Shown piece by piece: positions 24,163 through 32,627 of a stretch of DNA of 40,684 nucleotides. Source of the DNA: an uncultured Bacteroidota bacterium (GTDB lineage Bacteria; Bacteroidota; Bacteroidia; Chitinophagales; Chitinophagaceae); the NCBI GenBank assembly GCA_937928385.1, contig CALEZD010000071.1, forward strand, positions 1 to 40,684, in the 5' to 3' direction. Within the stretch, counting starts at the first letter, position 1, and each line of letters opens with the position of its first letter. Under the pieces are notes generated by a model. It worked only from the letters and a program-made list of their open reading frames with translations. It searched no databases and was not told the origin of the DNA. A program made the position numbers and the translations under genes.

Positions 24163-24906
24163 ATGGAAACATTTAAGATACAGATAGTAGAAGATGAACT
24201 GCTGGTGGCGAGGGACCTGGCGGAAAGGCTGAAACAATCGGGGTACGAGGTGGTGCACATCAGTGATAATATGGATGAAGCTTTAGCTGCATTTAAAAAA
24301 CATGCGCCGGACCTTGTGCTTCTGGATATAACCATCAGTGGAACAAAGACGGGTATAGATATAGCACACGCCATTACTGAAATACAGCCGACACCCTTTA
24401 TATACATTACGGCACACGCAGATGCGCTGACGGTGAACAAGGCCAAGAACACCTTTCCCGCAGCTTATGTGATAAAACCTTTTACTACTAATTCATTGTT
24501 GGTATCTATAGAGCTGGCATTGCATAATTTTGCCTACCAGAATAATGATGTCACGGAAGATGATATTGCGCAGGATGGCAATATCTACCTGAAACAAAAC
24601 CATGTGTATATTAAAGATGGCTACAAGTTCATTAAAATATTGCTGAACGATATATTGTACCTGAACGCAGAAGATAACTATGTGAAAATTGTTACAGAAG
24701 ATAAATCATTCCTGATACGAAATACACTGACTAAAACTACTGAGGTACTTCAGAAAAGCTTTTTTGTCAGGATACACCGCTCCTGGTGTATCAATACCAA
24801 TCATATAGATTCCTTTACAGAAAATGAAGTTATTGTAAAGGGTACACCTATATCTATAGGCAGGAATTATAAAGAAGAACTGATGAATATTTTCAAGTTC
24901 AGGTAG
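24163..24906 (+). CDS. LytTR response regulator
   Basis: 247 residues. The N-terminal receiver domain has Asp55 (LVLLDITISG) as phosphoacceptor, acidic residues at VEDE near the start, and the conserved Lys in VIKPF. The C-terminal LytTR DNA-binding domain (about 140-247) reads ILYLNAEDNYVKI, KSFLIRNTLTK and FFVRIHRSWCINTNHI. It is the partner of the kinase just upstream. Its final 13 codons and the following convergent gene end are duplicated in degraded form at 17663-17738, showing that a paralogous copy of this junction existed. Target genes are not known; the adjacent T9SS and lipoprotein genes are reasonable candidates (inference). Confidence 0.93.
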   Translation: METFKIQIVEDELLVARDLAERLKQSGYEVVHISDNMDEALAAFKKHAPDLVLLDITISGTKTGIDIAHAITEIQPTPFIYITAHADALTVNKAKNTFPAAYVIKPFTTNSLLVSIELALHNFAYQNNDVTEDDIAQDGNIYLKQNHVYIKDGYKFIKILLNDILYLNAEDNYVKIVTEDKSFLIRNTLTKTTEVLQKSFFVRIHRSWCINTNHIDSFTENEVIVKGTPISIGRNYKEELMNIFKFR

Positions 24907-24908
24907 CG

Positions 24909-25535
24909 TTAATTCAATAGCTTGTACTTATCAATCTCCGCCTGTGTCATCCAATGTATATTATCGGCATTAGCAGCGTAAATGGTGAAGTAGTAGAAAT
25001 CTTCCGCCTCTTGCTGTGTAAGTCCCATTTCTACAAAATAGCTGATGTATGGCTGGTGCTGTTCATGCCCTTTAGGAAAATCTGTTGCTTCGTTTTTGCC
25101 GTCACTCCACGAGTGTACGCCGAATTTTGCACCGGGCTCCATCGTACGTTTTACACCTGCAAAAAACATATCCACCGCACCGCTGGCCAGTTCGCTGGTG
25201 GCTGTAGCGTGTATGCTCAGTCCTGCCTTGCGTATTTTACGCGCAGCCAGCAGGTTAGCGTCATCATCGTCACTACCGGGGCAGTCCTGCATGATGAGCA
25301 GTTTCGCATTGGGGTTGTCACGAATAATATTATCGAAATGGTAAGGGGTATTGGTAACAGATGCGCCATTCATCACCAGGTCGCCATTGCCATTCACAGC
25401 AAAAATACCGTAGCCTGTAACGGAGGTATTGGTTTCCGCCAGTGGCTCGGTAGTAGTATTGTCTTTGTTACAGGCGGATACAAATAGGGTAGCCGCTATC
25501 ATTACCAGGAACAACCTGTTCAGAAAAAATCTCAT
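24909..25535 (-). CDS. ClpP/SppA-like periplasmic lipoprotein (COG3904-like)
   Basis: About 208 residues from the ATG at 25535, which begins a good lipoprotein signal (MRFFLNRLFLVMIAATLFVSAC); the longer frame adds a tail that does not look like a signal. The mature part reads as a ClpP-fold (crotonase/SppA-like) protein: LVMNGASV, LLIMQDCPGSDDDDANL, then ATSELASGAVDMFFAG and GAKFGVHSW. The Ser-Gly-Ala region matches where the nucleophile sits in such proteins. Peptidase activity is not shown. It is convergent with the LytTR gene, with 2 bases between stops, and this end-to-end arrangement is echoed in the remnant at 17663-17738. Confidence 0.75.
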   Translation of the reverse strand: MRFFLNRLFLVMIAATLFVSACNKDNTTTEPLAETNTSVTGYGIFAVNGNGDLVMNGASVTNTPYHFDNIIRDNPNAKLLIMQDCPGSDDDDANLLAARKIRKAGLSIHATATSELASGAVDMFFAGVKRTMEPGAKFGVHSWSDGKNEATDFPKGHEQHQPYISYFVEMGLTQQEAEDFYYFTIYAANADNIHWMTQAEIDKYKLLN

Positions 25536-25631
25536 AGCCCTTATATTTTGATTAATAAATATACAATTTGAAATGTAAATGAGGTAATGTAGCCGGCTAA
25601 TATTTACAGCGCAATTACCCATCTTTGCAGG

Positions 25632-27026
25632 ATGATGAACTGGGCGAAACTATATAGCGCGGTACGTACGGGTGACAGCAGTGCTAAAAAAACGGAGCGG
25701 GACAGTGTGCGCACCTCCTTTCAGCGCGACTATGACCGTATTATATTTTCGTCTGCCTTCCGCCGGTTGCAGAATAAAACACAGGTATTTCCGCTGCCGG
25801 GGGCGGTGTTTGTACACAACCGCCTGACGCATAGCCTTGAGGTGGCATCGGTAGGCCGCTCGCTGGGCAAACATGTTGGTGATGTGATAGCTGATAAATA
25901 CAGTAATGAGGGCGAAGGGTTCAGGGATTTTTACCGTTATGAACTCCCATCGGTAATAGCAGCCGCTTGCCTGGCGCATGATATTGGCAATCCGCCTTTC
26001 GGGCATTCGGGCGAGGATGCTATACGCACTTTCTTTTCGGGGTTGGAGGGTGAAGCGAAAAATATTATTCATAAAGAACTATCGCCGGGGCAACTGAAAG
26101 ACCTGCAACTGTTTGAAGGTAATTCCAACGCCCTACGGGTGCTCACGCACGACTTTAATAACCAGTCGGAAGGGGGATATAAACTCACCTATACTACGCT
26201 GGCATCCATCGTAAAATATCCCTGTGGCTCGGCTGAGGGGTTTAATAAAAAGACGGGATTGATAGCTACCAAAAAATCGGGATTCTTTACCGGTGAATAT
26301 GATACCTGGCTATCTATAGCTGCAGAACTGGGCATACCTAAAATAGAAGGTTATGAAACAGTACATGCGCGCCACCCCTTTGTGTACCTGACAGAAGCCG
26401 CGGACGACATCTGCTACCGTATTATAGACATGGAAGATGCGCACAGGCTGGGCATTGTGAGCATTGAAAAAATAAAAGAACTTTTCCTGCCCTTCTTTGA
26501 AGATTCGGGCACCTACCTGACAAGGGAGTATGTGGAGCGTAAGCTGGAGAAAATGAATGATTCCAACAGGCAGGTAGAATATATACGCGCGGTATGGATA
26601 GGCCTGATGACGGAACAACTGGCGAAGGCTTTTGTAGCTAACGAAGCAGCCCTGCTGGCGGGCACACTGGAGCATGACCTGATGAAATGCCTGCCCGAAA
26701 GGGAGCAAGGACTCATCAAAGCCATCAATGAGTTTTCGTTCAGGTATATATACAATTACAAATCGGTAGTGGAAATAGAGCTGGCGGGCTATAATGTAAT
26801 CGGCGGCTTGCTGAAGGAATTTGTACACGCTGTATTGCACCCCCACGAGAGTAAGTCATTCAAATTGCTGCAATTGGTTTCCAAACAGTTCCCCATAAGT
26901 GGCGACAGGAAGCAACTGTACGGAGATATTCAATCGGTGGTAGATTTCATCTCCGGCATGACCGACCTGTATGCCATAGATGTGTACCGTAAGATAACCG
27001 GCATCACCATACCAGAAATAAGATAA
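25632..27026 (+). CDS. dgt: Deoxyguanosinetriphosphate triphosphohydrolase (dGTPase, HD domain)
   Basis: Dgt hydrolyses dGTP to deoxyguanosine and triphosphate, controlling the dNTP pool. The 464-residue protein has the HD metal-binding set: NRLTHSLEVASVGRSLG (first His), LAHDIGNPPFGHSGED (His-Asp pair) and a later Asp near RIIDMEDAHRLG. An FSSAFRRLQNKTQVFPL stretch near the start is typical of dGTPases. Both ATGs at 25632 and 25635 are possible; CATCTTTG ends 4 bases before the first and is close to the -7 consensus. queA follows after one base, so the two are co-transcribed. Confidence 0.93.
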   Translation: MMNWAKLYSAVRTGDSSAKKTERDSVRTSFQRDYDRIIFSSAFRRLQNKTQVFPLPGAVFVHNRLTHSLEVASVGRSLGKHVGDVIADKYSNEGEGFRDFYRYELPSVIAAACLAHDIGNPPFGHSGEDAIRTFFSGLEGEAKNIIHKELSPGQLKDLQLFEGNSNALRVLTHDFNNQSEGGYKLTYTTLASIVKYPCGSAEGFNKKTGLIATKKSGFFTGEYDTWLSIAAELGIPKIEGYETVHARHPFVYLTEAADDICYRIIDMEDAHRLGIVSIEKIKELFLPFFEDSGTYLTREYVERKLEKMNDSNRQVEYIRAVWIGLMTEQLAKAFVANEAALLAGTLEHDLMKCLPEREQGLIKAINEFSFRYIYNYKSVVEIELAGYNVIGGLLKEFVHAVLHPHESKSFKLLQLVSKQFPISGDRKQLYGDIQSVVDFISGMTDLYAIDVYRKITGITIPEIR

Positions 27027-27027
27027 A

Positions 27028-28236
27028 ATGCACCCGAAGGATTTAAAGATAGAGGATTATACATACGAACTGCCCGACGAACGGATAGCTAAATACCCGC
27101 TTGCGGAACGCGATGCGTCGAAGCTACTGGTGTATAATAAAGGGCAGTTAACAGAGGATATCTACCGGAACATAGCGCAACATATTCCCGAAGGGACATT
27201 AATGGTGTTCAATCGTACCAAGGTAGTGCAGGCGCGGCTGTTGTTTACAAAAGAAACCGGCGGCGTAATAGAAGTGTTTTGCCTGGAGCCGCACGAGCAG
27301 TACAGCGATGTGCAAACCGCCATGCTGCAAACACGCAGCGTATTGTGGAAGTGTATAGTTGGCGGTGCCAGCAAATGGAAACACGGATTGATACTTGAGC
27401 AGCAACATGATGGGTTGACACTAAAGGCTGCCATCGTGGAAAGAGGCGAAGGTTATTTTACTATTGAGCTGGTATGGGATACGGATATGAGTTTTGCTGA
27501 AGTGCTGCATATAGCAGGGAAAGTACCCCTGCCACCCTACCTGCACCGGGATGCGGAAGCGAGCGATGAAGAACGCTACCAGACCATATACGCCAAAGAC
27601 AAGGGCAGCGTGGCAGCACCTACGGCAGGGTTGCATTTTACGGAGCGCATTATGGATAGCCTGCAAGAGAAAGGCATTGATACCGTCTTTGTCAATCTGC
27701 ACGTAGGCGCGGGTACATTTATGCCCGTAAAAAGTGATACCATGCAGGGGCATACCATGCATGCAGAGTGGATACATGTAGATGTGGATAGCATACAGAA
27801 GCTGATAGCGCATTTAGATAAAGGGATAGTAGCCGTAGGTACCACCACTATGCGTACGCTGGAAAGCCTGTACTGGATAGGCGCTAAATTGCTGAATCAT
27901 ACCGTGCCTGATTTTGAAGGTTATGCTGTGACGCAATGGGACCCTTATGAAATGGAAACTGATGCCGATACTGCCACGGCATTGCAGGCAGTAGTAGATT
28001 ACCTGTTGCAGCACAAACAAACTTCGCTGGTGACTAAGACGCAGATACTGATAGCACCGGGCTATACCAACAGGGTAGTGCGTAGGCTGGTGACCAATTT
28101 CCATCAGCCGCAGAGTACATTATTATTGCTGGTGGCATCTATGTTGGGTAATGATTGGCGTACCTTGTATGAATACGCCTTGCAGCACGACTACCGTTTC
28201 CTGAGCTATGGGGATGGTTGCCTGCTGTGGCCATAG
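27028..28236 (+). CDS. queA: S-adenosylmethionine:tRNA ribosyltransferase-isomerase
   Basis: QueA transfers the ribose of S-adenosylmethionine to preQ1 in tRNA, giving epoxyqueuosine in the anticodon wobble position. The 402-residue protein opens with YTYELPDERIAKYPLAERD and has LMVFNRTKVVQARL, APTAGLHFTERIM, FVNLHVGAGTFMPVK, and near the end TNFHQPQSTLLLLVASMLG. All are highly conserved QueA blocks. It is somewhat longer than the ~350 residues of many homologues. It starts one base after the dgt stop. Confidence 0.95.
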   Translation: MHPKDLKIEDYTYELPDERIAKYPLAERDASKLLVYNKGQLTEDIYRNIAQHIPEGTLMVFNRTKVVQARLLFTKETGGVIEVFCLEPHEQYSDVQTAMLQTRSVLWKCIVGGASKWKHGLILEQQHDGLTLKAAIVERGEGYFTIELVWDTDMSFAEVLHIAGKVPLPPYLHRDAEASDEERYQTIYAKDKGSVAAPTAGLHFTERIMDSLQEKGIDTVFVNLHVGAGTFMPVKSDTMQGHTMHAEWIHVDVDSIQKLIAHLDKGIVAVGTTTMRTLESLYWIGAKLLNHTVPDFEGYAVTQWDPYEMETDADTATALQAVVDYLLQHKQTSLVTKTQILIAPGYTNRVVRRLVTNFHQPQSTLLLLVASMLGNDWRTLYEYALQHDYRFLSYGDGCLLWP

Positions 28237-28302
28237 TTATAAAACAGGGTTTACCCCGAGGTTAAGAAATAGTTACATCTGCCGGATACGTTATGTATTT
28301 AG

Positions 28303-28310
28303 TAGTTTTG
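28303..28310 (+). promoter_or_regulatory. Possible -7 box (TAGTTTTG) for nadC
   Basis: TAGTTTTG fits TAnnTTTG and ends 19 bases before the nadC GTG start, in the 93-bp gap after queA. No clear -33 box at the usual spacing. Confidence 0.4.
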
Positions 28311-28329
28311 CAAACGTTAAACAGTACAA

Positions 28330-29169
28330 GTGAATATACAGGAGTTTATTGCAGCTGCATTAGAGGAAGACATTAAAGGCGGAGACCATTCCACACTGGC
28401 ATGTATAGCGCCTGATGTGCCGGGCAAGGCTGTGCTGAAAATCAAAGAAGACGGCATCATAGCAGGTATAGACCTGGCGCAACGCATATTCAGGCACCTG
28501 CAGCCCGACGCGCAATTTGTATTGCTGAAAAAAGACGGTGACAGGGTAACAAAAGGCGAAACGGCATTTACCGTACTGGCCGATGTACATACCATATTGC
28601 AGGCTGAACGCCTGGCGCTCAACTGTATGCAGCGCATGAGCGGTATCGCCACGCTGACCAATGTGTATGTAGAGAAAGTAAAGAACTACAAAACCAAAAT
28701 ATTGGATACGCGTAAGACCACGCCATTATTCCGCTATTTTGAAAAAGAAGCTGTGCGCATAGGCGGCGGGCATAATCACCGCATGGGATTGTACGATATG
28801 ATCATGCTGAAGGATAACCATATTGATTTTTGCGGTGGCATAGAGCAGGCGATTGATAAGACAAATGAATACCTGGAAACAACAGGCTACAACCTGAAGA
28901 TAGAAATAGAAACACGTAGCATTGACGATGTGAAACGTGTACTGGCGCATGGCGGTGTACACCGCATTATGCTGGATAATTACACACCTGAACAACTGGC
29001 AGAAGCCGTGCAGCTGATAGATGGCAAGTACGAAACAGAAGCATCGGGCGGCATTACGCTGGATACTATCGAATCTTATGCGGCTACTGGGGTGGATTAT
29101 ATTTCGGTAGGCGCTATCATACACCATGCCGTCAGTATGGACCTGAGCCTCAAAGCACAAATTTCATGA
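28330..29169 (+). CDS. nadC: Nicotinate-nucleotide pyrophosphorylase (quinolinate phosphoribosyltransferase)
   Basis: NadC makes nicotinate mononucleotide from quinolinate and PRPP in de novo NAD synthesis. The 279-residue protein shows the phosphate-binding and catalytic blocks LALNCMQRMSGIATLT, ILDTRKTTPLFRYFEK, RIGGGHNHRMGLYD, MLKDNH, and the final EASGGITLDTI and DYISVGAI. The start is GTG at 28330; no better ATG lies near. Its last four bases (ATGA) overlap the start of the lipid kinase gene, suggesting translational coupling. nadA and nadB are not in the window. Confidence 0.95.
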   Translation: MNIQEFIAAALEEDIKGGDHSTLACIAPDVPGKAVLKIKEDGIIAGIDLAQRIFRHLQPDAQFVLLKKDGDRVTKGETAFTVLADVHTILQAERLALNCMQRMSGIATLTNVYVEKVKNYKTKILDTRKTTPLFRYFEKEAVRIGGGHNHRMGLYDMIMLKDNHIDFCGGIEQAIDKTNEYLETTGYNLKIEIETRSIDDVKRVLAHGGVHRIMLDNYTPEQLAEAVQLIDGKYETEASGGITLDTIESYAATGVDYISVGAIIHHAVSMDLSLKAQIS

Positions 29170-30044
29170 GCAAAAAACACCTGGTCTTCATCATCAACCC
29201 CAAAAGTGGAACAGACCGCGAAAAAGCTATACAGCAGGCTATAGACACCACACTCGACCAACAACAATTCTCCTACGAAATACAACATACAGAGTATGCC
29301 AAACACGGCACAAAGCTGGCGAAAGACGCTGCAAATGCCGGGGCGTATGCTGTAGTAGCTGTAGGCGGCGATGGCTCAGTGAATGATATAGTAGCGGGGC
29401 TGGCGGGCACTGACACCGCTTTGGCCATCATACCCAAAGGCAGCGGAAATGGCATGGCACGCAGCATGAGTATTCCCCTGAAAGAGCAGGAAGCTATTGA
29501 GATTATCAACAAGGGCAATACTATTATGATGGATATCGGCTATGCCAATGACAGGCTGTTCATAAGTAACGCGGGTGTGGCGTTTGATGCGTTGATATCT
29601 AAAAAGTTCGCCAAAAGTAAACGCCGTGGTTTTGCTATGTACAGTTGGCTGGTGACCCGCTATATGTGGACGTATAAGGAATGGGAATGGGATATAACTA
29701 TAGACGGACAATCATTAAAAGAAAAAGCATTTATTATCAGCGTGGCCAATGGCAAACAATTTGGTTACAACTTCCAGATAGCCCCCGGCGCCAGTTGGAC
29801 AGACGGGGTGCTGGACATAGTCATCATTAAAAGGTTCCCGAAAGTTTTGGGTGGTTTATTAGTATGGCGCGCTATGAACGGTACTATCACAGAAAGCCCT
29901 TACGTCCGTCATTTCTACGGAAAGGAAATTACCATTAGCCACCCGAAGTTGAAACTAATGCAAACAGACGGTGATGCGCACGAATGCGGCGATACTATTC
30001 ATTTCAGGGTAGAAAAGACAACGCAAAAAGTCATAGTGCCTTAG
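29166..30044 (+). CDS. Diacylglycerol kinase family lipid kinase (DagK/YegS type)
   Basis: The 292-residue protein has the DAGK catalytic fold: FIINPKSGTDREKA at the N-terminus (ATP-binding), VAVGGDGSVNDIVAGL (the GGDG loop, about residues 60-75), IIPKGSGNGMARSM, and a C-terminal beta domain with LMQTDGDAHE. Such enzymes phosphorylate diacylglycerol or a related lipid at the inner membrane face; the exact lipid cannot be read from the sequence. It overlaps nadC by 4 bases. A 105-bp gap to the carbonic anhydrase stop holds nothing I can support. Confidence 0.9.
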   Translation: MSKKHLVFIINPKSGTDREKAIQQAIDTTLDQQQFSYEIQHTEYAKHGTKLAKDAANAGAYAVVAVGGDGSVNDIVAGLAGTDTALAIIPKGSGNGMARSMSIPLKEQEAIEIINKGNTIMMDIGYANDRLFISNAGVAFDALISKKFAKSKRRGFAMYSWLVTRYMWTYKEWEWDITIDGQSLKEKAFIISVANGKQFGYNFQIAPGASWTDGVLDIVIIKRFPKVLGGLLVWRAMNGTITESPYVRHFYGKEITISHPKLKLMQTDGDAHECGDTIHFRVEKTTQKVIVP

Positions 30045-30149
30045 CGCCTATGCTTCCGGCGGGTATCCCTTTAATAAAGCCAAAGGAGATAAAAGAAAAG
30101 GCAGCAGATAATACACCTGCTGCAAAATATTTGATTGTTGCAATGTCAC

Positions 30150-30806
30150 CTACGTATGGTTTTCCAGTTCACCCGTCAGGTCGTAGAGTTCCTGTATCCG
30201 TTTCAGCATACCTACAAAGTCTATTTCCAGGTCTTTGAGCAGCCCGGTTTTCAGGTCGAACACCCAACCATGCACCACCGGAAACCTGTTCTCGATATAA
30301 GAGCGCTGTACCGCCACTGTTTTTATGACATTAAAGCATTGCTCTTCCACATTCAGCTCTACCAGCCGGTCGTATTTTTTATGCTCATCAGTTATGGCGT
30401 TCAGTTCATCTCTGTGCAGGCGGTACACATCGCGGATATTCCTCAGCCAAGGGTTCAGCAAACCCATATCCTTAGGTTGCATAGCTGCCTTCACCCCACC
30501 ACAACCATAGTGCCCGCATACCACCACATGCTTTACTTTCAGTACGTTCACAGCGTAATTGATACAGGACATTACATTCAGGTCCACATTGTTCACAAGG
30601 TTGGCTACATTGCGGTGTACGAATACATCACCCGGCTCAAGGCCCATTATTTCATTGGCCGGCACGCGGCTGTCCGCACAACCTATGTAGAGATAATCCG
30701 GTGTCTGGTCCCTGGACAGCTTCACAAAAAAGTCAGCATCTTTATCTAATTGCGCTGACACCCATTTCTTATTATGCTCAAATACTTCTTCGTAAGTAGC
30801 AGCCAT
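30150..30806 (-). CDS. can: Beta-class carbonic anhydrase
   Basis: The enzyme interconverts CO2 and bicarbonate with a zinc ion. From the ATG at 30806 it is 218 residues. The zinc ligands and catalytic pair are seen in YIGCADSRVPANEIMG (Cys, with the Asp/Arg dyad) and VVVCGHYGCGGVKAAM (His and Cys). FVHRNVANLV between them is also a hallmark. The size and the NPWLRNIRDVYRLH block fit the Can-type clade. The longer frame adds eight residues (MHVIKFND) unlike the family. It stands alone, divergent from the FAH gene; no bicarbonate transporter is next to it. Confidence 0.94.
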   Translation of the reverse strand: MAATYEEVFEHNKKWVSAQLDKDADFFVKLSRDQTPDYLYIGCADSRVPANEIMGLEPGDVFVHRNVANLVNNVDLNVMSCINYAVNVLKVKHVVVCGHYGCGGVKAAMQPKDMGLLNPWLRNIRDVYRLHRDELNAITDEHKKYDRLVELNVEEQCFNVIKTVAVQRSYIENRFPVVHGWVFDLKTGLLKDLEIDFVGMLKRIQELYDLTGELENHT

Positions 30807-30943
30807 ATCATTAAATTTTATTACATGCAATAATAAAGATTAATAGGTTACTAACCGCTAAATAACCTTTATGATGTCATAAGGTTTCATATACCCATAC
30901 TTAAGCGTTATTTTTACATCCTCTAAAAAAAACTAAGGGTCTT

Positions 30944-31957
30944 ATGAAACTGGTAACATACGCAAAGCAAGGACTGGAACAATTGGCACTGTATATAGAC
31001 GGCACATTGTATGACACAGGTGCGGTGAGCAATCAACTTCCCCGCACTATGAGGGAGATGCTTAATGAGTGGGAAGAGTATTCTGAAATTGCCCGCCAGG
31101 CAGAGGCCGACATCAGGAGCGGGAAGATAAGTGCAGAAGGTGTTGCTTTCGACAACGCTGAAATAATGGCACCTGTACCACAGCCTACCTCCTGCCGCGA
31201 TGGATATGCATTTCGCCAGCACGTAGCAGCAGCCCGCCGCAACCGCAGGGTGGATATGATACCCGAGTTCGACCAATACCCGATATTCTATTTTACCAAT
31301 CATAATGCTATACAGGGACCCGGGGAAATACGCTGTATGCCCGACCATTTTGCCAAACTGGATTTTGAACTGGAGGCTTCAATAGTAGTAGGTAAGAAAG
31401 GAAGAAATATCAAGGCCTCAGAGGCTGATAAATACATTGCGGGCTACATGATCATGAACGATATGAGTGCGCGCACCCTGCAAATGGAAGAGATGCTGCT
31501 GAACCTGGGGCCTGCCAAGGGAAAGGATTTCAGTACCGTGATAGGGCCTATGCTGGTAACCCCCGACGAACTGGAACCATACAAGGTGCCTGCAAAAGAA
31601 GGGCATACAGGCAACAGCTACAACCTGAAAATGCGCTGCTGGGTGAATGGTGTACTGCTGAGCGAAGGCAGCATGGGCGATATGGACTGGACCTTTGCCG
31701 AGATACTGGAGCGTTGCGCCTATGGGGTAGATATACTACCGGGCGACGTGATAGGCAGTGGTACTGTAGGTACAGGCTGCCTGCTGGAACTGAACGGGAC
31801 AGGGCTGCTGAACGACCCAAATTACCAACCACAGTGGCTGCAACCAGGCGATGTGGTAGAAATGGAAATAGAAGGGCTGGGCAGGTTGAAAAATACGATT
31901 GTGAAAGAAGATACAGATTTCAGCCTGTTTGCGCTGAAGAAGAATATTGCGAAGTAG
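30944..31957 (+). CDS. Fumarylacetoacetate hydrolase family protein
   Basis: 337 residues. The C-terminal FAH fold covers about residues 85-325, with FYFTNHNAIQGPGE, LDFELEASIVVGKKGRNI (metal-binding Glu residues), YMIMNDMSARTLQ and GDVIGSGTVGTGCLLELNG. Members cleave C-C bonds in 2,4-dioxo acids or related products of aromatic breakdown; the substrate here is not decided. The N-terminal ~80 residues (MKLVTYAKQGLEQLALYIDG) are the small domain of two-domain FAH proteins. A role in tyrosine, homogentisate or another ring-cleavage path is possible, but no such genes adjoin it. A strong bidirectional terminator follows. Confidence 0.88.
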   Translation: MKLVTYAKQGLEQLALYIDGTLYDTGAVSNQLPRTMREMLNEWEEYSEIARQAEADIRSGKISAEGVAFDNAEIMAPVPQPTSCRDGYAFRQHVAAARRNRRVDMIPEFDQYPIFYFTNHNAIQGPGEIRCMPDHFAKLDFELEASIVVGKKGRNIKASEADKYIAGYMIMNDMSARTLQMEEMLLNLGPAKGKDFSTVIGPMLVTPDELEPYKVPAKEGHTGNSYNLKMRCWVNGVLLSEGSMGDMDWTFAEILERCAYGVDILPGDVIGSGTVGTGCLLELNGTGLLNDPNYQPQWLQPGDVVEMEIEGLGRLKNTIVKEDTDFSLFALKKNIAK

Positions 31958-31972
31958 GAAGATAAGTTGCTC

Positions 31973-32010
31973 AAAAAAAATGGCGTACCGGAGGGCACGC
32001 CATTTTTTTT
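31973..32010. terminator. Bidirectional terminator
   Basis: A8-TGGCGT pairs with ACGCCA-T8 (GC stems 31981-31986 and 31997-32002, 10-base loop), a textbook two-way intrinsic terminator between the FAH gene and the convergent gene ending at 32026. Confidence 0.93.
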
Positions 32011-32025
32011 GCGTGTTTGAAGTTA

Positions 32026-32511
32026 TCAGTCCATCAACCTGTAAGTAATCCTTACATCTGTATTAAATACAGTTTCAATAATCGATTCATCAGTAGGTTT
32101 AATCTTAACCTGGCCGGGAGCAATGCCCAATGCTTCGCAGAGGGCAGTATTGTTGAATACATACTCCAGGTCGAAACGGTAGTTGAGCCTGGGCCTGCCT
32201 GTAGGGTACAGGAAGTATGTGTACAGGTAATCCTTGTCTTTTTGTTCAAGAGCCTCGATACTGAACTGTAAAGTAAGAGTATTGAACCCCTCGCCTGACA
32301 ATCCCGGTACGTAAGAAAAGCTAACCGGGATTGTTGCTCCGGTTTCAATTGAAGACAACATACAAATACCTTTGCCTGCACAGTTGTTCTCTTTATCAGG
32401 CTTTCCAAATTTTACATTTGCTGATCCCACACCTACCGCGTAAGACGATGTTGAGCAAAACAAAACTATTCCAGCTATCAGCAGGAAGAATAGGGGTGTA
32501 TTCTTTCTCAT
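32026..32511 (-). CDS. Small secreted protein with CAGKGIC motif, partner of cyclase copy 2
   Basis: 161 residues with a signal peptide (to about residue 25, STSSYA) and no lipobox at the cleavage site. The mature protein starts GSANVKFG, then CAGKGIC (Cys44 to Cys50), a beta-rich middle (TIPVSFSYVPGLSGEGFNTL), and YVFNNTALCEALGIAPGQ near the C-terminus. The FG...CAG.G.C and YVFNxT blocks are shared, in the same order, with the lipoprotein at 5589-6656. I know no named family. Like that lipoprotein, it lies head-to-head with a TPR adenylate cyclase gene (116 bp between starts), which suggests a functional link. The cysteines could form a disulfide or bind something; unproven. Confidence 0.7.
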   Translation of the reverse strand: MRKNTPLFFLLIAGIVLFCSTSSYAVGVGSANVKFGKPDKENNCAGKGICMLSSIETGATIPVSFSYVPGLSGEGFNTLTLQFSIEALEQKDKDYLYTYFLYPTGRPRLNYRFDLEYVFNNTALCEALGIAPGQVKIKPTDESIIETVFNTDVRITYRLMD

Positions 32512-32627
32512 AATTAAATTTATTTATCCCTTAAACGTACCTGCTTTCGTCGGTACGGCTTTATTGATTAAAACAAAATACAATTTAATTTTTAACTTTA
32601 TATAGTATATACCGGGATATTTAAAGA

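Noticed and set aside
28330..29169. nadC as part of the proposed kynurenine branch
   Set aside because: Quinolinate links the two pathways biochemically, but the genes are about 14 kb apart and nadC is needed for ordinary NAD synthesis in any case; no operon evidence.
30045..30149. Hydrophobic minus-strand reading between the lipid kinase and the carbonic anhydrase
   Set aside because: It reads like a short membrane segment (FAAGVLSAAFSFISFGFIKG), but there is no start codon and the frame opens only at a stop inside the carbonic anhydrase gene. Too short to support.
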